Shown piece after piece: positions 25,701-33,730 of a stretch of 64,000 bases of DNA. How positions within the stretch are numbered: position 1 is the stretch's first letter; every line of letters begins with the position of its first letter. The position numbers and the translations under genes were made by a program. Source of the DNA: Pseudorasbora parva (Eukaryota > Chordata > Actinopteri > Cypriniformes > Gobionidae); NCBI RefSeq assembly GCF_024679245.1, contig NC_090178.1:51392962-51456961 (forward strand). The letters run 5' to 3'. Under the pieces are notes generated by a model that was not told the origin of the DNA, made no database searches, and was given only the letters and a program-made list of their open reading frames with translations.

Positions 25701-28700
25701 TAGTGAATTCCAAAGTCGGGGAGCAGAGCGGCTGAAAGCTCTGCTCCCCATAGTAGTGAGGCGGAAAAGGGGAACAAACAAGTGTATGGAGGAAGAAGAT
25801 CTAAGAGAGCGGGTCGGGGTTTGAAACTGAAGAAGATTAGACAAATATGGAGGTGATAGGCTGTGGATGGCTTTGAATGTTAAGAGAAGAATTTTCAATT
25901 GAATGCGGAATTGGACCGGGAGCCAGTGAAGCTGTTGGAGAACCGGAGTGATATGGTGAATAGAGGGGGTTCTGGTTATTATGTGGGGAGCTGCATTCTG
26001 GACCAGTTGAAGTTTATGAAGGGATTTTAGAGGGAGACCGAAAAGGAGAGAGTTGCAGTAGTCCAAACGTGAAGTGACGAGACTGTGGACAAGGACAGCT
26101 GTAGTGTGGGGAGTAAGGGAGGGGCGGAGGCGATTAATGTTTCGTAGATGGAAGTAGGCAGACCGGGTAATGTTATTGATGTGTGAGTGAAAAGATAATG
26201 TGCTATCAAGGATGACACCCAGACTATTGACCTGGGGCGAGGGTGAAACTGGGGAGTTATCGATAGTGAGGGAAAAACTGTTGGTTTTTGATAAAGTGGA
26301 TTTAGTACCAATGAGTATAACCTCAGTTTTATTACTATTTAATTTAAGAAAGTTGTGTGTAAACCAGGTTTTTATTTCGGAAATGCAGTCAGTAATAGTG
26401 GTAGGTGGGAGAGTAGATGAGGGTTTGGTCGAAAGGTAGAGCTGTGTGTCATCAGCATAACAGTGGAATTGGATATTAAATTTGCGAAAAATATTCCCCA
26501 GGGGAAGGAGATAAATTATGAAAAGTAAGGGCCCCAGGACAGAGCCCTGGGGAACACCTGAAGTGACAATGGAGGGACTGGATTTAAAAGACTTTAATTG
26601 AGTGCGGCCAGATAGATAGGATGTAAAACAGTTTAACAGAGTCTGGGTGATGCCAATAGAAGCTAACCTATTGAGCAGGATAGTGTGACAGATGGTATCA
26701 AAAGCTGAGCTCAGGTCGAGGAGAATGAGAATGGTAAGGAGTCCAGAATCAGCTGCCATAAGGAGGTCATTGGTGATTTTAATTAGTGCTGTTTCTGTGC
26801 TGTGAAGTGGGCGAAAACCAGACTGGAACTGTTCATAAAGGCTATTATCGGATAGATGGAGAGGCAACTGTTTTTTCAAGAATTTTTGAAATGAATGGTA
26901 AATTTGATATAGGACGGAAGTTGTTGAAATTGGATGGGTTGGCACCATGCTTTTTTAAAATTGGAGTAATGACAGCAGTTTTAAATGATATAGGAACAGT
27001 TCCAGTGGTGAGAGAGGAGTGGATGATATCTGAAATGTGAGGAACCAGCAACGGAAGACAGGCTTTAACAAGATGTGTGGGAAATGGGTCAAGTTGACAG
27101 GTAGTTGCCTTGGATGTTCTAACTAGTTCTGTGATTTCAGCGATAGTTGGGAGGTGGAAAGCAGAAAATAAGTGTATGGATGGGTCACAGTCAGCTGAAT
27201 TGCTGAGGTGAGGGATAAATCCAAGGTTCTGGTGAATATTTTTGATTTTTTCAGTGAAATATGACATAATGGAATTGCAAAAATTGATTGTATAAAAGTG
27301 AGGGGGGAGAAAGTCCTGAGGTTGAGTGGACTTATTAAGTAGAGAAAATAATGATTTAAGGGTTCCCTTATTAGCAGTGATTATACTGGAGTAGTGGTGG
27401 GTTTTGGCACTAGCAATGGAGTCCATATAACATAAAATGGGATTATTATACATTTCTTTGTGAATAGTGAGACCAGTTTTCCTATAGAGACGTTCAAGTT
27501 GCCGTCCTTTGGCTTTCATGAGACGAAGGTCGGGGGTGAACCACGGGGCAGAGACGGAAAATGAAACAGATCTGGTTTTTAATGGAGCAAGGGAATTAAG
27601 AATATTATGGAGTCCAGTGTTGTAATGAGCAACCAGATCATCAGGGGTGAATAAATTATAAGTGTTAGAGGAGCAGAAGGAGTGAATACTTGAAATGAGC
27701 ATGGTAGAGTTGATATTCTTTATATTCCTTAATGAGATGAATCGTGGTACTTTAGAGATAGAGAGAGTGAGTTTCACAGTAAATGAGATGAGAAAATGGT
27801 CAGTTATGGGAAGGTCAGCAGCTGTAAAGTCAGAAGGAGTAATACCAGAACAAAAGATTAAGTCCAGGGTATGTCCTTTTGAGTGTGTCGGAAAAGTAAT
27901 ATATTGCTGGCATTCAAAGCTCTCTAAGATGGAGGAAAAGTCTTTAGTAAGAGGCAGATTGATGTTGTCCATGTGGATATTAAAATCACCCAGCAGTATT
28001 ATGTTTGATGAGAGAGAGGATAAATGAGTAAGAAAAGCAGCAAAGTCATTTAAAAATTCACTGTTTGATTTGGGGGGGCGGTAGACAGTAGCGATGATGG
28101 TTGGAGTGGGGCCAGATAACGTGCAGACAGCAGATTCAAACGAGCTAAAAACAGGAACAGTCACCGGCGAGACTTTCCACTTGTCGCGATAAATTATCGC
28201 GAGACCTCCTCCCCGGCCAGAGCCACGGGGTTGACAGATGTAAACAAACCCACTAGGAGTGGATTCATTCAGTTGTGTAAAGTCATTTGGCTGTTGCCAT
28301 GTCTCAGTTAAACAAAGAAAGTCTAGCTTACTATCGGAGATGAGGTCCTGGATAAGATGTCCCTTGTCTGTCAGTGAACGGATGTTGAGCAGAGCAAAGT
28401 TGAGTGTGGCGTTGTCACAGCTGGTGGTGGTGCTAGCCGACCGAGCTAGGCGGGCTAACACGCTGTGGTCGACAGCCCGGTTCGTGGAACGTTGAGGGCG
28501 ACGAAAGCTGGACCAGATGGATTTTATTGTTGTTGAATTGTTGTGGTGGAAGTTCCGGCGGGATCCTCTGTGGATATATCTCGGGCGAGGCTGGAAGGCG
28601 ATGTCCGGATGAAGGTGTAGGGCTTCTGGCACAGGTCCAGGCAGATGACAGCGCAGCCGAAGCAGATCACTGGCCGAATATTGAAGCAGACCCGTCACTA

Positions 28701-30459
28701 GCAGGTGAACAGGTAGTAAGAAGAGCCAGACACAGACGAGCAGAATGTATGTCCTGCTGTCACCTAGTGACCAACGTTAAATAAAATAAATCAGGTCCAA
28801 GCCAGAGAAACAAAACAGACAGTCAATGTGTGGGTACAACAAATAGTCTTTATTGGGACAGCAAGCACTACTAGAAACCGTGTTACTTAAAGGGAAAAAA
28901 GTCAACTACAATGATGTCTCTGAAGCTGTCTGGGAAGAGGTTAAAGTTCGGTGACTTTGCAGCAGGTCGCTCCAACGATCCTCCCTCCAACAGAAGTCAA
29001 GCAGACACGTCCAGAAGATCACGGCAGTCGTCCGACCCACAGGAGAAAGTTATGGCACTCAGCAACAAACCGCAAATGCTGTGGGAGATCCCGGTGTCAC
29101 CGAGACAGTCTTCACAGCAACACTGGGCCCAGGAGCCCAAGATGGATAATCCAGAGGCTAGAAGAGAGCACCAAGAATGACCACTAACGTCACAGATAGC
29201 AGGTCACACTTACACTGTAGTACGATAAAATATAATTACGGCCCTTCAGGCAGCATTAGAGAGCGTTGAGGAAGGTTCGAGTGTTAGAGAGCGTTGAGGG
29301 AGGATCGAGGATAGCCACAGTCTTCGGGACAATGCCAGCCACTGGAACCATCAGATAGGTATTGCTGAGGCTAAAAACAAGTGATCATCATGAACACCAA
29401 CACCACAGAAAATGGACCCCCATTCACAATATGTGGTAATAAAATATAATTACGGCCCTTTAGGCAACATTAGAGAGCGTTGAGAAAGGTTTGAGGCTTT
29501 AGAGAGCGTTGTGGGAATCCAGCTGCAGTATACCGGTGGTCAACCAAAGATGCCTGGGAACTTGGGCTTCATGTGCAGAGCAGGAAAGTGCACTCAACAC
29601 AAAATGGCAGCAGATCAGCAGTCACCAGTCCCCACTCTGTTCCAGAGAACCAGTTTTTATCTCGTTCAAACTAAGCAAACTATGACACTGCCAGCCCACA
29701 TTGTCATTTTGAAATAGCATCAATTGCCAGTAAAGACGGCAGAAGAGGTACAAACCAGAGCAGGTGAGCTTACAGCGAACTAACAGCGAGCAGCGGCAGC
29801 AAGTTGTGCCAGCGTTCACTCGTCCCGTCTCCATATCATTATGAAATGATAGACTTTTTATTCAGTCCATCCGATATTTAATCCTGTCTCACAGCCCTAC
29901 AGTATAATAATCTAGAATTGTGTGTTTTCTCTTAAATATAACTAAATATAACTTTTAATCTGTAATCTATTACATTTCCAAAATAACCTTCCCAACATTA
30001 GATCTTTGATCAAATGCCGCAGTGTCAGTGTGTACGGCTGCTCAAATGCCTGTTTTTGCTGTCCTCTGCTGGAGACTTTCCTTTGTTTCATGTTTGTTCA
30101 GTGATATTTAACAGGGATTCACACCGCTGGATGTTGCTCTTTTCTCTATCAGAACTGTGACTCTGGACACCAGCGGAGAGAGGGCAGGTCTCTGGACTTC
30201 CATGACAGTGCTTCCATATCCATGGGTCCTCTGGTGTGGTCTGAAGGGAACACAGGTGAACATTTAATTTATTTTAATAATTTGTTAATATAGCTTTATG
30301 TTGATTTCTATTGTGAATACATTGCAATTCACTGCATTATATTCCCTGTTCACAGATAAGTGGTTCCCAGACCAAGTGAAGGTATCGGAGGCTTCTTGTC
30401 TGTGTGCTTCACTGATGCTGTTACTTGTTCCACTGATGAGTCTCCAGATACACTTTTAG
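4109..30459 (+). CDS. Uromodulin/GP2-like ZP-domain glycoprotein gene (13 exons seen, 5' end missing)
   Basis: The product would be an extracellular or GPI-anchored glycoprotein of the uromodulin/GP2 type, whose ZP domain polymerises into filaments; mammalian relatives bind bacterial fimbriae. The exons encode four D8C modules, two short spacers, an EGF-like module, a bipartite ZP domain, a basic cleavage region and a hydrophobic tail. All 13 exons have AG/GT boundaries and join in frame: 4109-4498, 4585-4656, 4867-5259, 5360-5752, 5835-5921, 13884-14264, 15484-15603, 15813-15997, 18140-18279, 18898-19143, 19284-19446, 30153-30255, 30356-30459. Together they give about 925 codons without a stop. 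The signal-peptide exon was not found, and more D8C exons could lie upstream. Two introns are swollen by transposons (5922-13883 and 19447-30152). The neighbour downstream is a convergent lipoxygenase gene. Orthology to a particular named fish gene cannot be settled here. Confidence 0.9.
4585..4656 (+). CDS. GP2-like exon: short spacer 1
   Basis: This 72-bp phase 1-1 exon has acceptor TTTAG and donor GTAAGT. It encodes 24 residues with [14 protein letters not shown] between D8C modules 1 and 2. Joining it leaves the frame open on both sides. It resembles the second spacer at 5835-5921 in length and position but not clearly in sequence. Confidence 0.7.
4867..5259 (+). CDS. GP2-like exon: D8C module 2 (cysteine-poor)
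   Basis: This is a 393-bp phase 1-1 exon. The fold signature is kept ([39 protein letters not shown]), but several cysteines found in modules 1, 3 and 4 are replaced. The usual Cys before the WNGW core is missing, the EVC/DVC position reads EIY, the CC pair reads CS, and the Cys before the terminal YC is missing. The frame is open and splice sites are intact, so this is a diverged rather than a broken module. Confidence 0.9.
5360..5752 (+). CDS. GP2-like exon: D8C module 3
   Basis: This 393-bp phase 1-1 exon is separated from module 2 by only a 100-bp intron. It encodes [48 protein letters not shown] and a terminal CGAYC. All ten cysteines of module 1 are matched. Confidence 0.92.
5835..5921 (+). 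CDS. GP2-like exon: Ser/Thr-rich spacer 2
   Basis: This 87-bp phase 1-1 exon (acceptor ATACCAG, donor GTAAAG) encodes 29 residues rich in Ser and Thr, such as [13 protein letters not shown] and APITTT. It is a likely O-glycosylated hinge between D8C modules 3 and 4. Confidence 0.75.
5944..6018. repeat. (TA)n microsatellite
   Basis: About 75 bp of alternating TA sit directly against the left end of the 694-bp MITE. TA also follows the right end of that element, so the MITE probably inserted into a TA run. Confidence 0.95.
6019..6712. mobile_element. 694-bp MITE with perfect 25-bp terminal inverted repeats
   Basis: Positions 6019-6043 and 6688-6712 are exact inverse complements over 25 bp, opening CCGTATTTTCCGGACTATA. 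Both ends are flanked by TATATA, consistent with TA target duplication. The phrase TATAAGTCGCA recurs near both ends (about 6052, 6111, 6636, 6653), giving subterminal repeats. No transposase is encoded. I recognise the end motif as common in vertebrate genomes but cannot assign the superfamily without a database. Confidence 0.85.
6929..13298. repeat. 74-bp minisatellite, about 86 copies
   Basis: The unit begins GGTTATTAACGTTACTGTAG and ends CTGGAGCGATT. The span of 6370 bp equals 86 units of 74 bp plus 6 bp, and three units carry a 2-bp insertion, which accounts for the excess exactly. Variation is confined to a few positions: TGAAG/AGAAG/TAAAG after CTGTAG, AGCGAG/ACCGAG, TTGAGG/TTGTGG, and CGGCCGC/CGGCTGC. 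Every unit produces a short minus-strand open frame, but 74 is not a multiple of 3 and the frames close each time, so it is not coding. Confidence 0.97.
13679..13703. repeat. (TA)n microsatellite
   Basis: A run of about 12 TA dinucleotides close to the right end of the TTAA-flanked element. Confidence 0.9.
13884..14264 (+). CDS. GP2-like exon: D8C module 4
   Basis: This 381-bp phase 1-1 exon (acceptor CAACAG, donor GTAAAT) encodes [47 protein letters not shown] and MAYC. The full set of ten cysteines is present. It is the module nearest the EGF-ZP part and lies just downstream of the satellite-bearing transposon. Confidence 0.92.
14265..15483 (+). other. Intron of GP2-like gene, nothing recognised
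   Basis: AT-rich intron sequence with short poly-A and poly-T runs. I see no open frame of note and no clear mobile-element terminus. Confidence 0.6.
15484..15603 (+). CDS. GP2-like exon: EGF-like module
   Basis: This 120-bp phase 1-1 exon encodes [16 protein letters not shown] followed by [13 protein letters not shown], a cysteine-rich EGF-like unit of the type that precedes the ZP domain in uromodulin/GP2 relatives. The donor is GTTGGT after TTTG, weaker than the others but in the expected phase. Confidence 0.85.
15813..15997 (+). CDS. GP2-like exon: ZP domain, first part (ZP-N)
   Basis: The 185-bp exon starts after TCTCTCAG in phase 1 and ends at a GTAGGT donor in phase 0. It encodes [20 protein letters not shown], then DPSCKGT, and ends [13 protein letters not shown]. 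This is the conserved start of a uromodulin-family ZP-N subdomain. Confidence 0.9.
16265..16288. repeat. (CA)n microsatellite, short
   Basis: A run of about 10 CA units within an intron of the GP2-like gene. Confidence 0.8.
16650..16729. repeat. (GT)n microsatellite
   Basis: About 35-40 GT units with a few interruptions at the right end. It yields spurious Cys-Val and His-Thr repeat frames on the two strands. Confidence 0.95.
17172..18065 (-). mobile_element. Tc1-family transposon, 894 bp, internally shortened
   Basis: The ends CAGGTCCTTCTCAAAAAA (17172) and its inverse complement ending at 18065 are terminal inverted repeats bordered by TA. The body encodes most of a Tc1-type DDE transposase on the minus strand. 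At under 0.9 kb it is shorter than a full Tc1 element of about 1.2-1.6 kb, and the DNA-binding N-terminus of the transposase is missing. It sits in the intron between the two ZP-N exons. Confidence 0.9.
17182..17850 (-). pseudogene. Tc1-type DDE transposase, N-terminally truncated
   Basis: Translating from about 17850 gives [15 protein letters not shown] and [11 protein letters not shown]. The catalytic core follows from 17733: DESKF (first Asp), [22 protein letters not shown] (second Asp) and [12 protein letters not shown] (Glu). All three acidic residues are present. The paired N-terminal helix-turn-helix is absent, so the copy should be inactive. The frame stays open across the core, suggesting fairly recent loss. 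Confidence 0.88.
18140..18279 (+). CDS. GP2-like exon: ZP domain, second part
   Basis: The 140-bp exon (phase 0 to 2) starts after TCCACAG and ends at a GTGCGG donor. It encodes [15 protein letters not shown] and [20 protein letters not shown], completing ZP-N and leading to the interdomain linker. Confidence 0.88.
18280..18897 (+). other. Intron of GP2-like gene, nothing definite
   Basis: AT-rich intron. Text such as AGCAACTCACTTACGATTCG resembles dispersed fish repeats, but no element boundaries can be set. Confidence 0.5.
18898..19143 (+). CDS. GP2-like exon: ZP domain, third part (ZP-C start)
   Basis: The 246-bp exon (phase 2-2) begins after TTATCAG. It encodes [20 protein letters not shown], then [19 protein letters not shown] and [12 protein letters not shown], ending WDLIL. 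This is the ZP-C segment with the conserved DRCWATP-type block. The donor GTAAAT also creates an apparent stop if read through. Confidence 0.92.
19284..19446 (+). CDS. GP2-like exon: ZP domain, fourth part
   Basis: The 163-bp exon (phase 2 to 0) follows ATTCTCAG and ends at GTGAGT. It encodes [24 protein letters not shown] and [18 protein letters not shown], the C-terminal half of ZP-C with its cysteines. Confidence 0.92.
20630..22200 (-). mobile_element. L2/CR1-like LINE, decayed RT region
   Basis: Reading the minus strand from 22200 down gives [10 protein letters not shown] and [17 protein letters not shown] (RT palm). Next come [19 protein letters not shown] (RT thumb side) and [18 protein letters not shown] (after RT). 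A separate block at 20629-21240 has [27 protein letters not shown] and [16 protein letters not shown], which normally precedes the RT. The blocks are therefore rearranged or come from two insertions, and frames change several times. Confidence 0.65.
22700..23760 (-). mobile_element. LINE 3' fragment, decayed
   Basis: The minus strand at 23569-23757 carries [20 protein letters not shown] and [12 protein letters not shown], the C-terminal end of an L2-like RT protein. The text towards 22700 (AAACCTTGGGAGAAACCAGG) is familiar as non-coding 3' sequence of fish LINE copies. No full domain is intact. Confidence 0.6.
23770..24450. repeat. Degenerate tandem repeat, about 3 copies of 260-320 bp
   Basis: The block AAAACCTACTG(C/T)ACACCACACA starts at about 23776 and 24033, and a shorter relative (AAAACCTTCTGGACACCACA) is near 24355. 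Each is followed by GGACACA and a common stretch including GACATGCCCACAGACA (first two copies) and TTAATGGGTCATATTTCATA. It is probably part of a DNA transposon of unknown type. Confidence 0.6.
24451..25390. other. Intron stretch with no recognised gene
   Basis: Only one small feature stands out: CACGTCACCTCAGCTCCGCC occurs twice in direct order at about 25008 and 25034. The rest is unassigned. Confidence 0.5.
25614..26948 (-). pseudogene. L2-like LINE: reverse transcriptase and C-terminal domain
   Basis: This 444-codon frame continues the protein above in another frame. RT blocks in order: [42 protein letters not shown] and [11 protein letters not shown] (catalytic YADD). The C-terminal part has [13 protein letters not shown] and [16 protein letters not shown]. 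Apart from the single upstream frameshift the RT reads cleanly through to the stop at 25614. Confidence 0.88.
26845..28698 (-). pseudogene. L2-like LINE: AP endonuclease and N-terminal RT region
   Basis: The 617-codon frame carries the endonuclease/exonuclease/phosphatase fold motifs in order: [47 protein letters not shown] and a terminal TDHFLI. The RT lead-in follows ([35 protein letters not shown]). It ends at 26845 because of a frameshift just after ILEKTVA. The enzyme would nick target DNA for target-primed reverse transcription. The start at 28698 opens close to the element's 5' end. Confidence 0.88.
28800..29990. other. Unassigned repeat-like stretch with a direct duplication
   Basis: A block including ATAATTACGGCCCTT then AGGCA and TTAGAGAGCGTTGAG appears at about 29231 and again at about 29448, so it is duplicated in direct order about 215 bp apart. 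No protein domain is recognised. The context suggests non-coding LTR or transposon sequence. Confidence 0.45.
30153..30255 (+). CDS. GP2-like exon: cleavage region after the ZP domain
   Basis: The 103-bp exon (phase 0 to 1) lies after CTCTATCAG and ends at GTGAAC. It encodes [20 protein letters not shown] and [16 protein letters not shown] fits a minimal R-x-x-R furin-type site, and the hydrophobic SMGPLVW stretch after it resembles the external hydrophobic patch that blocks ZP polymerisation until cleavage. It is 10.7 kb away from the previous exon because of transposon insertions. Confidence 0.85.
30356..30459 (+). CDS. GP2-like last exon: hydrophobic C-terminus
   Basis: The 104-bp coding end follows TTCACAG in the right phase. 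It encodes [14 protein letters not shown] and then a hydrophobic tail with [12 protein letters not shown], ending at TAG 30457-30459. A short hydrophobic tail without a charged cytoplasmic anchor fits a GPI-attachment signal, as in uromodulin and GP2. Confidence 0.85.
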
Positions 30460-30840
30460 TTTATTTCCACAACATTGTACATTCATTTAGTCTATAATCA
30501 TTTTAATTAATGTGGAACTGATGTCACACTCGTGGTTGTGGGTTACTAATAATTAATGTGGTATAATTCATGAATTAGTATTTAATCATTCACATACATT
30601 TGTGTTTGCTACATTCATTCCTTATTACTTGAGGGGATGTGCTGCAACAAAACCCATCAGATTCATGTTTATTCAAATCATGCAAAACCATAATTAGATC
30701 ATTCCTGTTCTGTGGAAATATGGTATTTTGATTGTGTATAACAAATATAACTTTTTTTTTTTTGGTAATATTTTATTAATGCATTTATTATAAAGCAAGT
30801 AAAAAGGTCTGAATGATCAAAATGAAAAATAAATAAATAA
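30460..30840. other. Downstream flank of the GP2-like gene
   Basis: AT-rich presumed 3' UTR and flank. No AATAAA lies close behind the stop codon; the nearest candidates are in the AAATAAATAAATAAA run near 30828. Confidence 0.5.
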
Positions 30841-30844
30841 ACAT

Positions 30845-30961
30845 GTTGGTTGGCCTCATAGTCTATACAATAGAATATACTTTTATTGTCCCATTCCTGG
30901 GAAATTTGTCTTGAACATCATGACACAGCCAGTTGCCTACAGACATACAATCTATAAATAC

Positions 30962-31021
<60 letters not shown>

Positions 31022-31080
31022 GTAATAATAATAGTAATAATAATAATAATAATAATTATAATAATAAAAGCTAAATTTAA
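30845..31080 (-). mobile_element. Retroposon 3' tail with (AAT)n
   Basis: ATACTTTTATTGTCCCATTC then GGGAAATTTGTC, followed after a short spacer by about 115 bp of ATA repeats (30963-31078), is the usual look of a reverse-oriented fish LINE/SINE 3' end. The apparent Ile-rich frame is a microsatellite artefact. Confidence 0.6.
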
Positions 31081-31595
31081 AAAAAGCAGCATCATATCTC
31101 AGTCATGAGAATCTCTATTTAAAATTTTAACCACAGTTGGCACAAAATAATTTTTGTAATGATTTGACTTGCACACCAGAACCTTAAATCATCTCCCTGA
31201 TGGTGTTAAAATTCACATGTAAACTGAAATGGGTCTAGGAATTATTTAATCTGATCCTTTAAAACAGTTATAACAAGTCTTTCAAAGCATTTCATAATAT
31301 TTGAAGTCAAAGCCACAGGTCACATACACTATTTTCCACTGTGATGCTATGATAATATCTATGTGAAGAGTCTTGCTATTTTGCTAATGGTCTTTGAAAA
31401 ATGTTGCAGAACTGGTTGAATTGTTCTTTTAAGATGGGGTGAGGTTCAGTCAATCGTCAGATTACCAAAACATTGTTTAAATAACAATAACTAAGTAACT
31501 ATCCATAATAACAAATAACTATCTTAAATAAGATAAGAACAAAGGTAAGCTAAAACAGTAATAAAAATAATAAAAAGATGATGCATAAATAAGAT

Positions 31596-32620
31596 ATGGT
31601 GCAATCAGTCGGACATATAGTGGCACAGTGCTCATTCACTAAATACACAGCTACTTTACAATCGATCCTAAATGTAACTGGAAGCCAGTGTAAAGACCTG
31701 AGGACTGGTGTGATATGGTCATATTTTCTGGTTCTGCTCAGAATCCTGGCAGCAGCGTTCTGTATGAGCTGCAGCTGTCTAATGGTCTTTTTGGGAAGGC
31801 CGGTGAGAAGGCCATTACAATAGTCCACCCTACTGGTGATGAAAGCCAGACCTCCAGACTGGACTATTGTAATGCTCTTCTGGCTGGGCTTCCAGCATGC
31901 ACTATCAAACCCTTGGAGCTGATCCAGAATGCAGCGGTGAGAGTGGTCTTTAATGAGCCAAAGAGAGCGCATGTTTCGCCTCTCTTCATCAAACTGCACT
32001 GGTTGCCAATGGCTGCTCACATCAAATTCAAGACACTAGTTATCGCCTACAAAGCAACCACTGGCTCTGCACCAATATACCTAAACTCGCTCGTTCAGAC
32101 TTACACAGCCTCCAGAAGCTTGCGTTCTGCGAGTGACCGACGCCTCGTGGTTTCTCTAAGTCTTGCCTGGAAACAAAGCATCAAATTCTTGCAATATTTT
32201 TCAGATGATAGTATGCTGATTTAGTTATTGCTTTGACATGACTACTGAAACTCAGGTCTGACTCCAAAATCACTTCAAGATTCCTGACTTGATTTTTTAT
32301 TAGACCTTTAGCTTCAAGATATGTGTTCACCTTTTCATCTTTCATTTCATCTTTGTTTCCAAAAATAGTGATTTCAGTTTTGTCTTTGTTTAACTTTTTA
32401 ACTATTAGCTTAGCCTTGAGATCTGCAATGGTCTCCTTCTGAGTTTTACACTTTTCATTCAGGGCTAACAGCTCAGTAATCTATTTAGCTGTGTTTGAAG
32501 ATCTTGAATCTTTGCCTTAGACTTTTCTGCTTCTGCATTTTTAGAATCCACTTCTTTAAATTTAGCATCTAGGCTTGATAATAGAAATGGTGTCACAACA
32601 TGTGTAGCCTTTTACAACAT
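31596..32620 (-). mobile_element. LINE RT C-terminal fragment, split by an opposite-strand piece
   Basis: On the minus strand, 32400-32220 gives KTEITIFGNKDE and a VILESDLSFSSH-type block. The continuation [18 protein letters not shown] and [20 protein letters not shown] is at 31850-31600. Between them (31845-32165) lies a piece of another LINE in the opposite orientation. It is broken, with multiple frame changes. Confidence 0.7.
31845..32165 (+). mobile_element. LINE RT C-terminal fragment, + strand
   Basis: The plus strand encodes [30 protein letters not shown] and [13 protein letters not shown], then [14 protein letters not shown], the C-terminal region of a CR1/L2-like RT protein. It adjoins the same region of a minus-strand LINE head to head. 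Confidence 0.72.
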
Positions 32621-32633
32621 ATGAAGTTTAAGG

Positions 32634-32916
32634 TTTTTTTTGGTCCCAGAAGGGAGTGGTGTGAACCTTGGGCACGTATCCAGGCCGGGGTCTCAGGATT
32701 ATATGAGAGTAGTCCAGCCCAAATTCCAGGCACGATTCGTCGACTGAAAATGCCTGCAGGTCCCCTACCCTCTTGATGGAGGCCAATGCAGTCAGGAGTA
32801 CCGTCTTTAGAGACAGGATTTTCAACTCCACTGACTGCAAAGACAAAAAAGAGAGGTCTCTGCAGTGCGGTCAGCACCAGATACAGGTCCCAAGAGGGTA
32901 TAGAGGGGGGGAAGCC
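32634..32916 (-). mobile_element. DIRS tyrosine-recombinase scrap
   Basis: The minus strand gives [39 protein letters not shown] and PKVHTTPFWDQ, the middle of a DIRS recombinase. It is truncated at both ends; on the right it stops where a possible LTR begins. Confidence 0.85.
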
Positions 32917-33247
32917 TGTAGAAGATTTATTTGTATTATTGAATTTAATGAAAAATAAGCTGTATATAAGACACTATTAGATATCAGATGTTTGCTGAGG
33001 TTGTAAAAGATGCATGATGGACAGAAAAAGATCTTGGAATGTGGTGACGTATGAGCCAGGAAACCAACTGGAAAACTAGCTGAAGGTTGTTACCATTTTG
33101 GGAAAGCAGCTGTGTATATATGCGAGGTAAACCAAAGAACTGGAGTTGTCTCCTGCAGGAGAGACTCGCTTTGTTGATGAAAATAAAGTCTTTCTGAAAT
33201 CAAATGATCTTTGGGAAATTATTTTTGCAAGAAGAAAATTTCCAACA
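32917..33247. mobile_element. Possible solo LTR
   Basis: The stretch starts TGTAGAAG and ends CCAACA (TG...CA). It contains TGTATATATGCGAGG as a TATA-like box near 33113 and AATAAAG near 33183 as a polyadenylation signal, in the spacing expected of an LTR. The flanking 5-mers are AAGCC and CAGCC, an imperfect duplication. No internal retroviral genes are present. This is a structural inference only. Confidence 0.4.
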
Positions 33248-33520
33248 CAGCCAGTACTAACTCTAATAGAAAACCAGCAAATTCTCTGGTAAAGTCTGCA
33301 TTGTGCCCCGGTGGCCTGTAGACAGTAGCCAACACAAATGTCAAACGGGATTTATCATTTACACTACACAGCGTTACATAAAGCACCAAAACTTCAAAGG
33401 AATTATATTTGAAACTAGACTTCTGAGTAATACTGCAGATATTATTATAAATTATAGCAACACCTCCCCCTTTACCTTTCAGACGTGGCTCATGTTTATA
33501 ACAATAATCTCAGGGGGTCC
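33248..33520 (-). mobile_element. LINE endonuclease scrap
   Basis: The minus strand encodes KGKGGGVAIIYNN and then LATVYRPPGH with an intervening V-L-Y-V-T stretch, matching the central part of an AP endonuclease in L2/CR1-like LINEs. It has no intact ends. Confidence 0.65.
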
Positions 33521-33730
33521 ATTATAAAAGTTCTCCACATGGCTCCAGGGAACCCCTTGCCTGTCAAAGACGGCCCCAGATTACTATTGTTCAAAATTCA
33601 CTGCTTGTTAAAACATCACACTCTTACTTTATCTGGACAAACGTATTATCATTAGAGAGATTAAAGACTCCAGCTTCAATATTTGAACACTGTTTATGAT
33701 TAAACAGGGCTAGTCTTCATAGTAGGCTCG

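Larger units (their letters stand above)
25395..28790 (-). mobile_element. Nearly full-length L2-like LINE
   Basis: It is a minus-strand non-LTR retrotransposon with endonuclease and reverse transcriptase. The 3' tail (plus 25395-25500) ends in AATAAAATGTATTATTATTA-type repeats typical of L2. The coding region is broken by one frameshift near 26870, where the endonuclease frame (26845-28698) overlaps the RT frame (25614-26948). A separate ORF1 is not seen. It is the best-preserved LINE in the window and lies antisense to the host GP2-like gene. Confidence 0.9.
19578..30000. mobile_element. 10-kb nest of transposons inside one GP2-like intron
   Basis: The intron 19447-30152 is almost wholly repeats. 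Near its left end is TGTTGGGACTAACGCATTAC, and near its right end is the roughly complementary TTACATTTCC then CTTCCCAACA at about 29970-29998. These could be the two ends of one outer element of the TGTTGGG...CCCAACA kind, with several LINEs and tandem repeats inserted inside. The outer element is inferred from these ends only. Confidence 0.45.

Noticed and set aside
26786..28495. Plus-strand frames of 78-110 codons across the L2 element
   Set aside because: They run antisense to clear endonuclease and RT motifs and have no domain of their own.
33303..33527. Plus-strand 74-codon frame
   Set aside because: It is the antisense of a LINE endonuclease scrap (VYRPPG and GGGVAIIY on the minus strand).
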